A stretch of DNA of 9,504 bases from an uncultured Burkholderiaceae bacterium (GTDB lineage: Bacteria > Pseudomonadota > Gammaproteobacteria > Burkholderiales > Burkholderiaceae_F), in NCBI GenBank assembly GCA_937936215.1, contig CALGWX010000287.1, positions 1 through 9,504 on the forward strand, in the 5' to 3' direction. Under the pieces are notes generated by a model. It did no database searches, was not told the DNA's origin, and saw only the letters and a list, made by a program, of their open reading frames with translations. The stretch's first letter is position 1, and every line of letters starts with the position of its first letter. This document shows positions 1-8,401 of the stretch, in pieces. Position numbers and translations under genes: made by a program.

Positions 1-1002
1 GTCGACCATGAAGTAGACGGCGAGGAAGTACAGCACCGCCGGGATCGCGGCGGCGATCATCAGCTGCATGTAGGGAATGCCGGTGATCTCGGCCATGATG
101 AACACGCCGGCGCCCATCACCGGCGGCATGATCTGGCCGCCAGTGGAGGCCGCCGCCTCGATGGCGCCGGCGCTGCGCGGCGGGTAGCCGACCTTCTTCA
201 TCAGCGGGATCGTGAAGGTGCCGGTCGCTGCCACGTTGCCCGCCGAGGTGCCGTTGATCGTGCCCATCAGCGCCGAGGACAGCACCGCCACCTTGGCCGG
301 CCCGCCGCGGGCGCGGCCGGCCAGCGCGAAGGCGAAGTTGATGAAGAAGTCGCCGACCTTGGACACCTGCAGGAAGGCGGCGAAGGTGATGAACAGGATC
401 AGGTAGGTCGACGAGACCGCCGTGGTCGGGCCGAACACCCCCTCCATCGAGTAGACGTAAGAAAAGAGCTGCGAGAACTCGATGCCGCGGTGATAGAGCA
501 CGCCGGGCATCCATGGCCCGACGAAGCAGTAGAGCAGGAAGATCGCGGCGATGATCGGCAGCGCCAGTCCGGCGGTGCGGCGCGTGATCTCCAGCACCAG
601 CAGCGTGCCGATCAGGCCAACCACCACGTCGCCGACCTCGGGCGCGGCGCCGGCGCGGAACAGCAGCCCGTCGAGGTTGACGAAGATGTAGCCGAAGCAG
701 GCAATGCTCAGCGCGATCAGCACCCAGTCGTACCAGGGCACGCCGTGCTTGCCGATGTGCGACGTGATCGCGAACAGCATGAAGCCGAGCGCCGAGCCGA
801 ACGAGACGTGCGCGCTGCGGTACAGCCAGGGATCGATCGGCCGCAGGTTCAGCACGATCAGGTGGAACAGCGTGAAGGCCACGCAGCCCCAGAAGAAGAT
901 CTGCCGCTCCCACGGCCGCAGCGTGCGCATGGGGCCGCCGATCTCGGCGCTGTCGGCGATCTTCTTGGCGATCTCGGCGGCGTCGCCGGTCGGTTGCGTC
1001 AT
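1..1002 (-). CDS. TRAP transporter fused permease (4TM/12TM, TAXI-type), C-terminus off the left edge
   Basis: Inner-membrane permease of a tripartite ATP-independent periplasmic transporter; it moves a solute delivered by the TAXI binding protein using an ion gradient. 334 codons are present and the frame stays open to base 1, so the C-terminal half is missing; the family is usually 600-700 aa or more. The N-terminus is a short charged cytoplasmic stretch. Hydrophobic segments follow at about residues 34-53, 64-79, 93-110, 125-143 and 146-165, which fits the 4TM part fused ahead of the DctM-like part. Two conserved DctM-like stretches are visible: INGTSAGN at 249-256 and GGQIMPP at 288-294. 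The ATG at 1000-1002 is preceded by GGAGGAG at good spacing. The gene lies downstream of the TAXI gene on the same strand, 317 bp away, with a terminator between them. Family assignment is firm; the substrate is unknown. Confidence 0.93.
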   Translation of the reverse strand, partial: MTQPTGDAAEIAKKIADSAEIGGPMRTLRPWERQIFFWGCVAFTLFHLIVLNLRPIDPWLYRSAHVSFGSALGFMLFAITSHIGKHGVPWYDWVLIALSIACFGYIFVNLDGLLFRAGAAPEVGDVVVGLIGTLLVLEITRRTAGLALPIIAAIFLLYCFVGPWMPGVLYHRGIEFSQLFSYVYSMEGVFGPTTAVSSTYLILFITFAAFLQVSKVGDFFINFAFALAGRARGGPAKVAVLSSALMGTINGTSAGNVAATGTFTIPLMKKVGYPPRSAGAIEAAASTGGQIMPPVMGAGVFIMAEITGIPYMQLMIAAAIPAVLYFLAVYFMVD

Positions 1003-1319
1003 CTTCGTCTCCTCCCCGCGGCCTGCAAGGCCGTGAATCGCGATCTGCCTGCTGACGATCTTGCGCCTGCGCTGCCCGCCACGCCGTTACGCACGCGCCC
1101 GCCGCCTGGCCCTCGCCCGGGCCGCCGCTGGCTGGCTCATCGCCGGCGCCGCCAAGCGCGGCCGAGTTGCCGCCTTATTTTCCGCCGCGGCGGCGACGCC
1201 GCACAGGGGGCAGCGGCCTGCCCAAGAAAAAACGCCCTCTCCGGCCATCGCGGCCTGGAGAGGGCGCTTTGTTTAGCGGCGGGCCGGCTTCACCGGAGCG
1301 CTGCGGCGGGCCCGCGGCG
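1003..1319. other. Intergenic leader between TAXI gene and permease gene
   Basis: These 317 bp hold no convincing gene. The half next to the binding-protein stop contains the terminator at 1224-1274. The half next to the permease is very GC-rich apart from a short AT island (TTATTTT at 1175-1181) beside a self-complementary CCGCCGCGGCGG at 1182-1193. I see no confident sigma70 promoter for the permease, so it may depend on read-through of the terminator. The frames that cross this stretch on the plus strand are Arg/Ala/Pro-rich antisense reading of GC-rich DNA. Confidence 0.6.
1224..1274 (-). terminator. Intrinsic terminator (possible attenuator) after the TAXI gene
   Basis: A perfect 10-bp stem, CGCCCTCTCC (1233-1242) with GGAGAGGGCG (1257-1266), is extended by an inner GGCC/GGCC pairing (1243-1246 with 1252-1255) around a 5-nt loop, leaving one bulged base. 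Read on the minus strand the hairpin is followed by a U-rich tract (complement of 1224-1232). It starts about 54 nt beyond the TAXI stop codon and before the permease gene. A weaker T-rich run lies on the other side (1268-1274), so some activity on plus-strand transcripts is possible. In a binding-protein-first transporter operon it would give much more binding protein than permease. Confidence 0.75.
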
Positions 1320-2306
1320 TCACACCTTCAGCTTGATGCTCTTTTCCTTGTAGTAGCGCGCCGCGCCGGGATGGAACGGCATGAACGTGTTCTTGTCGGC
1401 GTTGGCCGGGATGGTCTCCTTGCCCGCCGAATGGCCCTGCACGAGCTGGGCGTTGTTGTCCATGATGGCCTTCGTCATCTCGTAGACGAAGTCGTCCGGC
1501 AACTCGGGCCGGCAGATGAAGAAGTTGAACATGCCGACCGTCTTCTGGTCCTCCGCCAGGGTGCGGTAGGTGCCCTTCGGGATGACCGTCGGCGTCAGCT
1601 CGGGGATCTTGCTGGTCACGGTGGCCAGCTCCTTGTCGGTGAAGCCGAAGAAGCGCACCCCGCCCTTGGCCTCCAGTTCCGAGAACGACGAGATCGGCAG
1701 GCCGGCCGCGAACGCGAAGCAGTCGATCAGGCCGTCACCGAGCTGGCCGGCCATGTCGGCGGCGGCGCCGTTGCGAATGGTGATGTTGGTCAGGCCGAGC
1801 GCCTCGAAGATCATCGGGAAATAGGTGCCCGGCGTGCCGGCGCGCGGGCCGACGCCGACGCGCTTGCCATTGAGATCGGCGATCGACTTGATGCCACTCT
1901 TTTCGGTGGTGATGAAGTGGAACGGCGTGTCGTACATGGGGAACACGGCGCGCACGTTGCGGTGCTGCTTGCCGTTGGCCCAGCCGGTGCCGTTCCAGCC
2001 CTGCAGGCCCACGCCCATGGTGATCATGCCGAGCTCGATCTTGCCGCCGTCGACCAGGATCATGTTCTGGTTCGGGCCCTGCGTCTGCTGGGTCGAGACG
2101 TTGACGCCCGTTTTCTCGGTGATCATCTGCGCGACGACGCCGCCGTAGATGAAGTAGGTGCCGCCGACCGAGGCGGTGCCGAGCGTCAGGCTCTTCGGCC
2201 AGTTGGCCTTGCCCTGCGCCAGCGCGGAAAGCGGCAGCATTGACGCGGCCGCCGAGGCGCCAGCCGCGATCAGCACGTCGCGGCGCGTGAAGTGACTCTT
2301 GCCCAT
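1320..2306 (-). CDS. TAXI family TRAP transporter solute-binding protein
   Basis: Periplasmic substrate-binding subunit that captures a solute and hands it to the fused permease encoded downstream. 328 aa, normal for the family. The N-terminus is a signal peptide with a twin-arginine (FTRRDVL, Arg8-Arg9), a hydrophobic stretch and a likely signal peptidase site after ALA (residues 28-30), so export by Tat is likely. The mature protein opens with the TAXI hallmark LGTASVGGTYF (about 42-52) and ends in a family-like YYKEKSIKLKV tail. The ATG at 2304-2306 has AGGAGAC upstream. A promoter candidate (2381-2409) lies just upstream and a terminator just downstream, so the gene can form its own strongly expressed unit. 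The ligand cannot be read from sequence; some characterised TAXI proteins bind dicarboxylates or glutamate-like acids. Confidence 0.95.
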   Translation of the reverse strand: MGKSHFTRRDVLIAAGASAAASMLPLSALAQGKANWPKSLTLGTASVGGTYFIYGGVVAQMITEKTGVNVSTQQTQGPNQNMILVDGGKIELGMITMGVGLQGWNGTGWANGKQHRNVRAVFPMYDTPFHFITTEKSGIKSIADLNGKRVGVGPRAGTPGTYFPMIFEALGLTNITIRNGAAADMAGQLGDGLIDCFAFAAGLPISSFSELEAKGGVRFFGFTDKELATVTSKIPELTPTVIPKGTYRTLAEDQKTVGMFNFFICRPELPDDFVYEMTKAIMDNNAQLVQGHSAGKETIPANADKNTFMPFHPGAARYYKEKSIKLKV

Positions 2307-2380
2307 GATTTGTCTCCTGTGTGGGCGCCGGTGCGGGCGCTGATGTCAGAGGCGGTATAGCCCTTTTCCCGGGGCGAGAA

Positions 2381-2409
2381 ATTATCAGCCCAAGGCGGGG
2401 GCGTCGCAA
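2381..2409 (-). promoter_or_regulatory. Sigma70-type promoter candidate for the TAXI transporter operon
   Basis: On the minus strand TTGCGA (2404-2409, 4/6 to the -35 consensus) is separated by exactly 17 bp from GATAAT (2381-2386, 5/6 to the -10 consensus). This sits in the only AT-rich patch of the upstream region. Predicted transcription start is near 2374, giving a leader of roughly 70 nt before the ATG. Assigned by eye. Confidence 0.5.
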
Positions 2410-2436
2410 CCGCGGCGGGCGCGGCAAGCCCGTCAG

Positions 2437-2499
2437 AAAAACTCGCCCACGCGGCTCCCGATCGGCCTTCCTGCTGCGGGTAAACCCCAGCGCGTGGGC
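2437..2499 (-). terminator. Candidate intrinsic terminator after the RatA-cNMP gene
   Basis: GCCCACGCG (2445-2453) pairs perfectly with CGCGTGGGC (2491-2499), enclosing 37 nt that can itself fold through CCCG/CGGG (2457-2460 with 2477-2480). On the minus strand the stem is followed within three bases by five U residues (complement of 2437-2441). It begins 17 nt past the stop at 2516. The large loop makes it weaker than the other two terminators in the window. It would insulate the TAXI promoter from the upstream gene. Confidence 0.45.
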
Positions 2500-2515
2500 G
2501 CGGCCGCGCCGCCGG

Positions 2516-3478
2516 TCAATAGCGGCCGTGCTGCTTGTAGATGTAGTTGGTCAGCTCGCTCTGCTGCATGAACAGCTGCCGCTGGATATCGTGCACGGCG
2601 CGCACGATCGCCCGCATCACCCGGTAGACGAGGTGGGGGTCGGTGTCCAGCAGCGTCTCCAGCTTCTCGCGCTCCAGGCCGAGCACGCGCGTCTCGTCCA
2701 TCGCCACCAGCGACGCATAGCGGCGGCTGCCATCGAGCCACGACAGTTCGCCGGCGAAGTCACCGGCCGCCAGCGTATTCAGGGTCACCTGCTCCGGCGT
2801 GCCGAAGCTTTTGATGACGCCGAGCTTGCCGCGGACGATCAGATAGAAGTGGTGGTCATCATCGCCCTCGCGCACCAGCACCTCGCCGGCCTTCAGGTCG
2901 CGAAGCGCCATCGCCCCTGCCAGGCGACGGCACTGCTCGTCGGTCAGCTCCAGCGCCAGCTTGGACGGCCGCAGGGCCTCGATAATGGGTTGGTCGTTCA
3001 TCGTCGTTTCCCCAGGTTCAACGGCAAGCGGTGCGCTCACCGGGGCTGGCGGCGTCAGGATACGCTCGGCGCGCGCCACGTAGGCATCGACCATCGTGTC
3101 GGCCATACGCGCGAACACCGGCCCGGCGATGCGCTCGGTCAACCGGTCGGCAAACTCGTAGTTCAGAGTGAACTCGATGCGGCAAGCAGTCGCATTGAGC
3201 GGGGTCAAACGCCACTCGCCCTCGAAGCGGCGCAGTGGCCCGCGCACCATCCGCAGCGCCAGCCATTCCGGGCGCCGCTTCGGGTTGCGCGTCTGCAGCG
3301 TCAGCGTCAGCCCGGCCACGCGCATCGAGATGCGGGCGGCGACGATCTCGTCGGTGCGCTCGAGGATCACCGCGTCGGTGCACCAGGGGATGAACTGCGG
3401 GTAATGCTCGGCCTGTTCGATCAGGTCGAACATCGACTCGGCCGGATACGGCATCAGGATGGAGCGGCGGACCTGCAT
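2516..3478 (-). CDS. Fusion of a RatA/Coq10-like SRPBCC domain with a cyclic-nucleotide-binding domain
   Basis: One uninterrupted frame, 320 aa from this start. Residues 1-140 look like the RatA/Coq10 (START-like, SRPBCC) family: a start like MQVRRSILMPY, the signature HYPQFIPWC at 25-33, and the family-like GEWRLTPL and CRIEFTLNYEF stretches. Such domains bind ubiquinone or other hydrophobic ligands. A Pro/Ala-rich linker (about 141-159) leads to a cNMP-binding domain. Its phosphate-binding cassette keeps Gly-Glu (243-244) and Arg 252/253, followed by a long C-terminal helix; no helix-turn-helix follows, so it is not a CRP-type DNA binder. Start choice: Met at 3478 fits family length but lacks a clear Shine-Dalgarno; an in-frame ATG at 3535 has AGGCGAG upstream and would add 19 residues. 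An internal ATG at 3001, preceded by GGGGA, could release the cNMP domain alone. Cellular role unknown. Confidence 0.85.
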   Translation of the reverse strand: MQVRRSILMPYPAESMFDLIEQAEHYPQFIPWCTDAVILERTDEIVAARISMRVAGLTLTLQTRNPKRRPEWLALRMVRGPLRRFEGEWRLTPLNATACRIEFTLNYEFADRLTERIAGPVFARMADTMVDAYVARAERILTPPAPVSAPLAVEPGETTMNDQPIIEALRPSKLALELTDEQCRRLAGAMALRDLKAGEVLVREGDDDHHFYLIVRGKLGVIKSFGTPEQVTLNTLAAGDFAGELSWLDGSRRYASLVAMDETRVLGLEREKLETLLDTDPHLVYRVMRAIVRAVHDIQRQLFMQQSELTNYIYKQHGRY

Positions 3479-3627
3479 CGGCGAGGTGGGCGGCGGCAAC
3501 GCGCAGGCGCGAGCGTAGCCGGCGGCCGGCGCCATCGGCGCGCTCGCCTAGACTGCCGGCGCCGTCGTCGCGCCGCCCCTGGGCGGGCCGGCGGCGTGCC
3601 GTTTGGAAACGTGCAGCGGAGCAAGCG

Positions 3628-4121
3628 ATGGATGCATCGACGATGACCTGCCCCGTGCTCGGGCTGGCGCACGTGGCGATCAAGGCGGCCGACCTGCCGG
3701 CCACGATCGCCTTTTACCGCGAGGTGCTCGGCCTGGCCGAGGTGCCGCGGCCGCCGTTCGGCTTCCCCGGCGCGTGGCTGGGCATCCCGGGCGGCGAGGC
3801 GCTGATCCACCTGTACGCCGGCGAGCGGGCGCGCAACGCCGACGGCAGCGTCAGCGTGGGCAGCGCGGCGATCGACCATGTCTCGTTGTGGGCGCGCGGC
3901 CACGAGGCGCAGCGGGCGCGCTTCGCGGCCTTTGGCCTGCCCTACCGCAGCCAGCCGGTGCCGGCAACCGGCCTGGCGCAGCTTTTCGTGTTCGACCCGA
4001 ACGGCGTGCTGATCGAGCTCACCTACCGCCTTGCCGACGAGCCGGACGCCGAGGTCGGCGCGCGCGGCGGCACGCTGCGCTTCGAGCCGGAACGCTATCG
4101 CCAGTTCGGCCGCGGCGGTGC

Positions 4122-4125
<4 letters not shown>
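3628..4125 (+). CDS. VOC family (glyoxalase/bleomycin-resistance fold) protein
   Basis: 165 aa, two betaalphabetabetabeta modules of the vicinal oxygen chelate fold. The first begins LGLAHVAIKAADLPATIAFY, the second near IDHVSLWA, and it ends in VFDPNGVLIEL. Candidate metal ligands in the expected places are His15, His61, His84 and Glu130, so a divalent-metal enzyme (lyase, isomerase or dioxygenase type) is likely. The exact reaction cannot be assigned. The ATG at 3628 has GGAG at 3618-3621, six bases upstream, which favours it over the ATG at 3643. It is transcribed divergently from the RatA-cNMP gene and converges on the dehydrogenase gene, with the two stop codons overlapping (TAA at 4123-4125 against TAG at 4122-4124 on the other strand). 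Confidence 0.9.
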
Positions 4126-5549
<1,424 letters not shown>

Positions 5550-5652
5550 TTCGCTGGTGCCCCCGGCGGCGCCGCCGGCGCGGTGGCCGCCGATCCAATG
5601 GGTGATCGATCCAATGGGTGATGTCGGCGAGGTTCGATTCGGTTCTGCCCAT
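5550..5652 (-). pseudogene. mmsA: Displaced N-terminal coding segment of the dehydrogenase gene
   Basis: From the ATG at 5650-5652 the frame reads MGRTESNLADITHWI and then, past the 16-bp duplication, DHPLDRRPPRR, an Arg-rich nonsense stretch in the wrong frame that runs to about 5320. If one copy of the duplication is ignored, the same ATG reads through ITHWIGGHRAGGAAGGTSE directly into VFNPATGEV of the main frame. The HWI-GG and G-rich spacing before FNPATGEV is what this dehydrogenase family shows. The 56-nt gap to the aminotransferase stop contains a small hairpin (CGGGC at 5676-5680 with GCCCG at 5685-5689). No strong Shine-Dalgarno precedes the ATG; AGGCC is the closest. Confidence 0.8.
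5591..5622. repeat. Perfect 16-bp tandem duplication
   Basis: CGATCCAATGGGTGAT occurs twice head to tail, at 5591-5606 and 5607-5622, with no mismatch and no shared extension on either side. Sixteen is not a multiple of three, so the extra copy shifts the reading frame of the dehydrogenase gene. Two perfect copies imply a recent event. Confidence 0.97.
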
Positions 5653-5708
5653 GGCCAGGCCTATGAATGAGGGTTCGGGCGAGCGCCCGGCCGCCGCACG
5701 CCGCTGCC

Positions 5709-7046
<1,338 letters not shown>

Positions 7047-7085
7047 GCGGGCCTCCGGTTGGTGTGGAAAGGCGCAGGGCCATCG

Positions 7086-7106
7086 GCTCGCGGCCGCGCC
7101 GCGAGC
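7086..7106. other. GC-rich perfect hairpin between lipoprotein and aminotransferase genes
   Basis: GCTCGCGGC (7086-7094) and GCCGCGAGC (7098-7106) form a 9-bp perfect stem with a 3-nt loop, 12 nt after the lipoprotein stop codon and 39 nt before the aminotransferase start. No U-tract follows on either strand, so it is not a standard intrinsic terminator. It could act as an mRNA processing or stability element, or be chance in GC-rich DNA. Confidence 0.4.
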
Positions 7107-7118
7107 GGCCGCCGCCGC

Positions 7119-7712
7119 TTACGGCGTCAGGCGGAAGGAATCGAAGAACGTCTCCAGCGCCTGCGGTGGAATCTCGCCTTCGGCGCCCAGCGCCACGAGC
7201 TGATACAGGCGATCATCGACCACGTACAGGCGCACGGCAAGCCGCGCCGGTCGACCGCGGTCGGCGCGGCCGGCCGCCGCGATGGCCTGCGCCGCGCGCA
7301 GCCGGCGTGCGCCGAGGCCGGCGGGGGGACCGACGTCCTGCACCTTGGCCTCGTTCGCCTGGACATTGCGCAGCAGGCCGTCGCGGAACCAGCCGAGGGT
7401 GGCGGTCAGCGCAGCGGCATCCTCGACCGCGGCGGCCGGCAGCTTGACGCTGCCCAGCGCGAACAAGGTCGCACCGACGCCGGTGGACAGCATCGTCATC
7501 TCGGCGCGCACCGGGCCCGCCGGCAGTTCGAAGGCGATCTCGCGCGTCACCGTCTGCGGCTTGTCGGGCAGGGCGATCATGCAGCCCGCCTGCGGAAGCC
7601 GGTATTCACGCCAGTTGAAGCGCGGGCTGCACGCGGCCAGCAGCGCCAGCAGCGCCAGCAGCGCCGCGCGCGAGACAAAAAAAGCCGGGCAGCCCCGGCT
7701 TTCTCGCGGCAC
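7119..7712 (-). CDS. Predicted lipoprotein, function unknown
   Basis: 197 aa from a GTG. The N-terminus carries Arg3, Arg6 and Arg15, a hydrophobic run of Leu/Ala, then the lipobox LLAAC with Cys28, so it should be lipidated and attached to the inner or outer membrane. The mature part is about 170 aa with no enzyme motif I know; it ends with TFFDSFRL, a type of ending I associate with small betaproteobacterial lipoproteins. The start is uncertain: no other NTG codon lies in frame until CTG codons inside the hydrophobic run, and only a weak AGGCG precedes the GTG. The start also lies upstream of the terminator hairpin of the THX gene, so the first dozen codons overlap that hairpin. The gene precedes the aminotransferase by 72 nt on the same strand; a functional link is not shown. 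Confidence 0.75.
   Translation of the reverse strand: MPRESRGCPAFFVSRAALLALLALLAACSPRFNWREYRLPQAGCMIALPDKPQTVTREIAFELPAGPVRAEMTMLSTGVGATLFALGSVKLPAAAVEDAAALTATLGWFRDGLLRNVQANEAKVQDVGPPAGLGARRLRAAQAIAAAGRADRGRPARLAVRLYVVDDRLYQLVALGAEGEIPPQALETFFDSFRLTP
7637..7665. repeat. Nine-base tandem repeat in the lipoprotein signal peptide
   Basis: CAGCGCCAG is repeated at 7641-7649 and 7650-7658, with a partial third copy (7659-7665) and a partial unit before (7637-7640). On the minus strand it codes for repeated Leu-Ala-Leu in the hydrophobic core of the signal peptide. Gain or loss of a unit would keep frame and change the core by three residues. Confidence 0.7.
7677..7702 (-). terminator. Intrinsic terminator of the THX gene
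   Basis: AAAGCCGGG (7681-7689) pairs with CCCGGCTTT (7694-7702) around a 4-nt loop. On the minus strand the stem runs straight into seven U residues (complement of 7677-7683). It ends transcription about 20-45 nt after the THX stop codon at 7722. It overlaps codons 4-12 of the downstream lipoprotein frame. Confidence 0.85.
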
Positions 7713-7721
7713 GCGGCGCGC

Positions 7722-7853
7722 CTACTTGCTGCGGGCGCGCGGCGCGGCGGCCTTGGCGCCTTCTTCCTTCTTCTTGACCTTGTGCGGCCGGCTCTTGCCG
7801 TAGCTGCCGTTGTAGATCTTGCCGCGCCGGGTGCGCAGGTCGCCCTTGCCCAT
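7722..7853 (-). CDS. 30S ribosomal protein THX (bTHX family)
   Basis: 43-aa, very basic protein. MGKGDLRTRRGKIYNGSYGK at residues 1-20 matches the THX family, which binds in a cavity at the head of the small ribosomal subunit in bacteria that have it. The rest is a Lys/Arg/Ala tail, as is common in this family. The ATG at 7851-7853 has GGAG upstream at good spacing. The frame stays open further upstream, but the family pattern and the ribosome-binding site fix the start here. A -10-like TATACT lies 39 nt upstream and a strong terminator follows the stop, so it is likely a single-gene unit. Confidence 0.93.
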   Translation of the reverse strand: MGKGDLRTRRGKIYNGSYGKSRPHKVKKKEEGAKAAAPRARSK

Positions 7854-7891
7854 CGTGTGCTCCGTCGGTGCTGGTCTTCCGATAGGCGCGC

Positions 7892-7897
7892 AGTATA
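7892..7897 (-). promoter_or_regulatory. Candidate -10 element for the THX gene
   Basis: TATACT on the minus strand matches the -10 consensus at 5 of 6 bases and would start transcription near 7885, about 30 nt before the ATG. No good -35 hexamer sits 16-18 bp upstream, so the call rests on the -10 alone. Confidence 0.35.
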
Positions 7898-7939
7898 TCG
7901 AGGCGGCCGCTGCACTAGACTGGCCGCCGTGCAGCGTAT

Positions 7940-7945
7940 GAGGGG
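7940..7945 (+). promoter_or_regulatory. Ribosome-binding site that decides the DUF1840 start
   Basis: GAGGGG ends eight bases before the ATG at 7954 but only two bases before the ATG at 7948. Normal spacing favours 7954 as the true start. Confidence 0.6.
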
Positions 7946-7953
7946 AAATGGCC

Positions 7954-8295
7954 ATGGCCTTGGTCGTGTTCCGTTCCAAAGCCGCCGGCGAGATCTTCAT
8001 GTTCGCCGAGACGGCGCGGCGCATCCTGCAGATCATCGGCAAGCCGGACGCACCGCGCGGGGTGATCAGCGCCGAGCAGATCGGCGATGCGCTGGCGCGG
8101 CTCACCGCGGCGATCGAAGAGGAAAAGGAACAGATCCGGCAGGCGCGCGAGGCGGCCGAGCAGGCGCAGCGGCGCGGCGAGCCGACCGCCGAGCCGGCCG
8201 AGCAGCCGATCACGCTGGCGCAGCGCGCGCACCCGCTGCTGGAGATGCTGCGCGCGGCGCAGAAAAAGGGCGTCGACGTGACCTGGGGCGTCTGA
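7954..8295 (+). CDS. DUF1840 domain protein
   Basis: 113 aa from the ATG at 7954 (115 from 7948). It starts MALVVFRSKAAGEIFMFAE, has a central Glu/Ala/Gln-rich helical stretch likely to form a coiled coil (about 50-80), and ends with ITLAQRAHPLLEMLRAAQKK followed by GVDVTWGV. These ends match DUF1840, a small family found mainly in betaproteobacteria whose function is unknown. No signal peptide or membrane segment, so cytoplasmic. It is divergent from THX across a 100-bp region. The diguanylate cyclase gene follows 103 bp later on the same strand. Confidence 0.88.
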   Translation: MALVVFRSKAAGEIFMFAETARRILQIIGKPDAPRGVISAEQIGDALARLTAAIEEEKEQIRQAREAAEQAQRRGEPTAEPAEQPITLAQRAHPLLEMLRAAQKKGVDVTWGV

Positions 8296-8351
8296 TCGCC
8301 GTGCCTGCGGCGCGAGTAGCATTTCATTTCGGCGTCCGCCGTCCCGCCCAG

Positions 8352-8401
8352 CATGGGCCGTTGCTGGCGGCCTCGACGGCATCCGGGTGCGCTGGCCCAT
8401 G
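8352..8401 (+). other. Inverted repeat covering the diguanylate cyclase start codon
   Basis: CATGGGCC (8352-8359) is perfectly complementary to GGCCCATG (8394-8401), with 34 nt between. The right arm includes the ATG of the downstream gene. In mRNA this could sequester the start codon. The arms are short and the region GC-rich, so chance is possible. Confidence 0.35.

Noticed and set aside
490..1353. Long plus-strand open frame opposite the permease and its leader
   Set aside because: It is antisense to a clear TRAP permease, has His/Arg/Ala/Glu-rich composition with no domain, and arises from third-position GC in the real gene.
2516..3478. RatA toxin of a type II toxin-antitoxin system
   Set aside because: No RatB/RnfH-like partner is adjacent, and the family is better viewed as Coq10-like ligand-binding proteins; the toxin label would overstate it.
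3600..3611. CGTTTGGAAACG interrupted palindrome before the VOC gene as an operator
   Set aside because: Arms are only 5 bp and no regulator or second copy is in the window, so it cannot be told from chance.
1167..3646. Two long overlapping plus-strand frames (1167-2243 and 2321-3646)
   Set aside because: Both mirror the TAXI and RatA-cNMP genes, with low-complexity Arg/His/Ala/Asp content and no recognisable fold; the minus-strand proteins are clear family members.
7637..7665. Possible CRISPR or regulatory repeat
   Set aside because: The units are 9 bp with no spacers and simply encode the Leu/Ala core of a signal peptide.
7722..8354. Upstream extension of the THX frame to 210 aa
   Set aside because: The THX family starts at MGKGD, with a ribosome-binding site there; the upstream part is antisense to DUF1840 and looks random.
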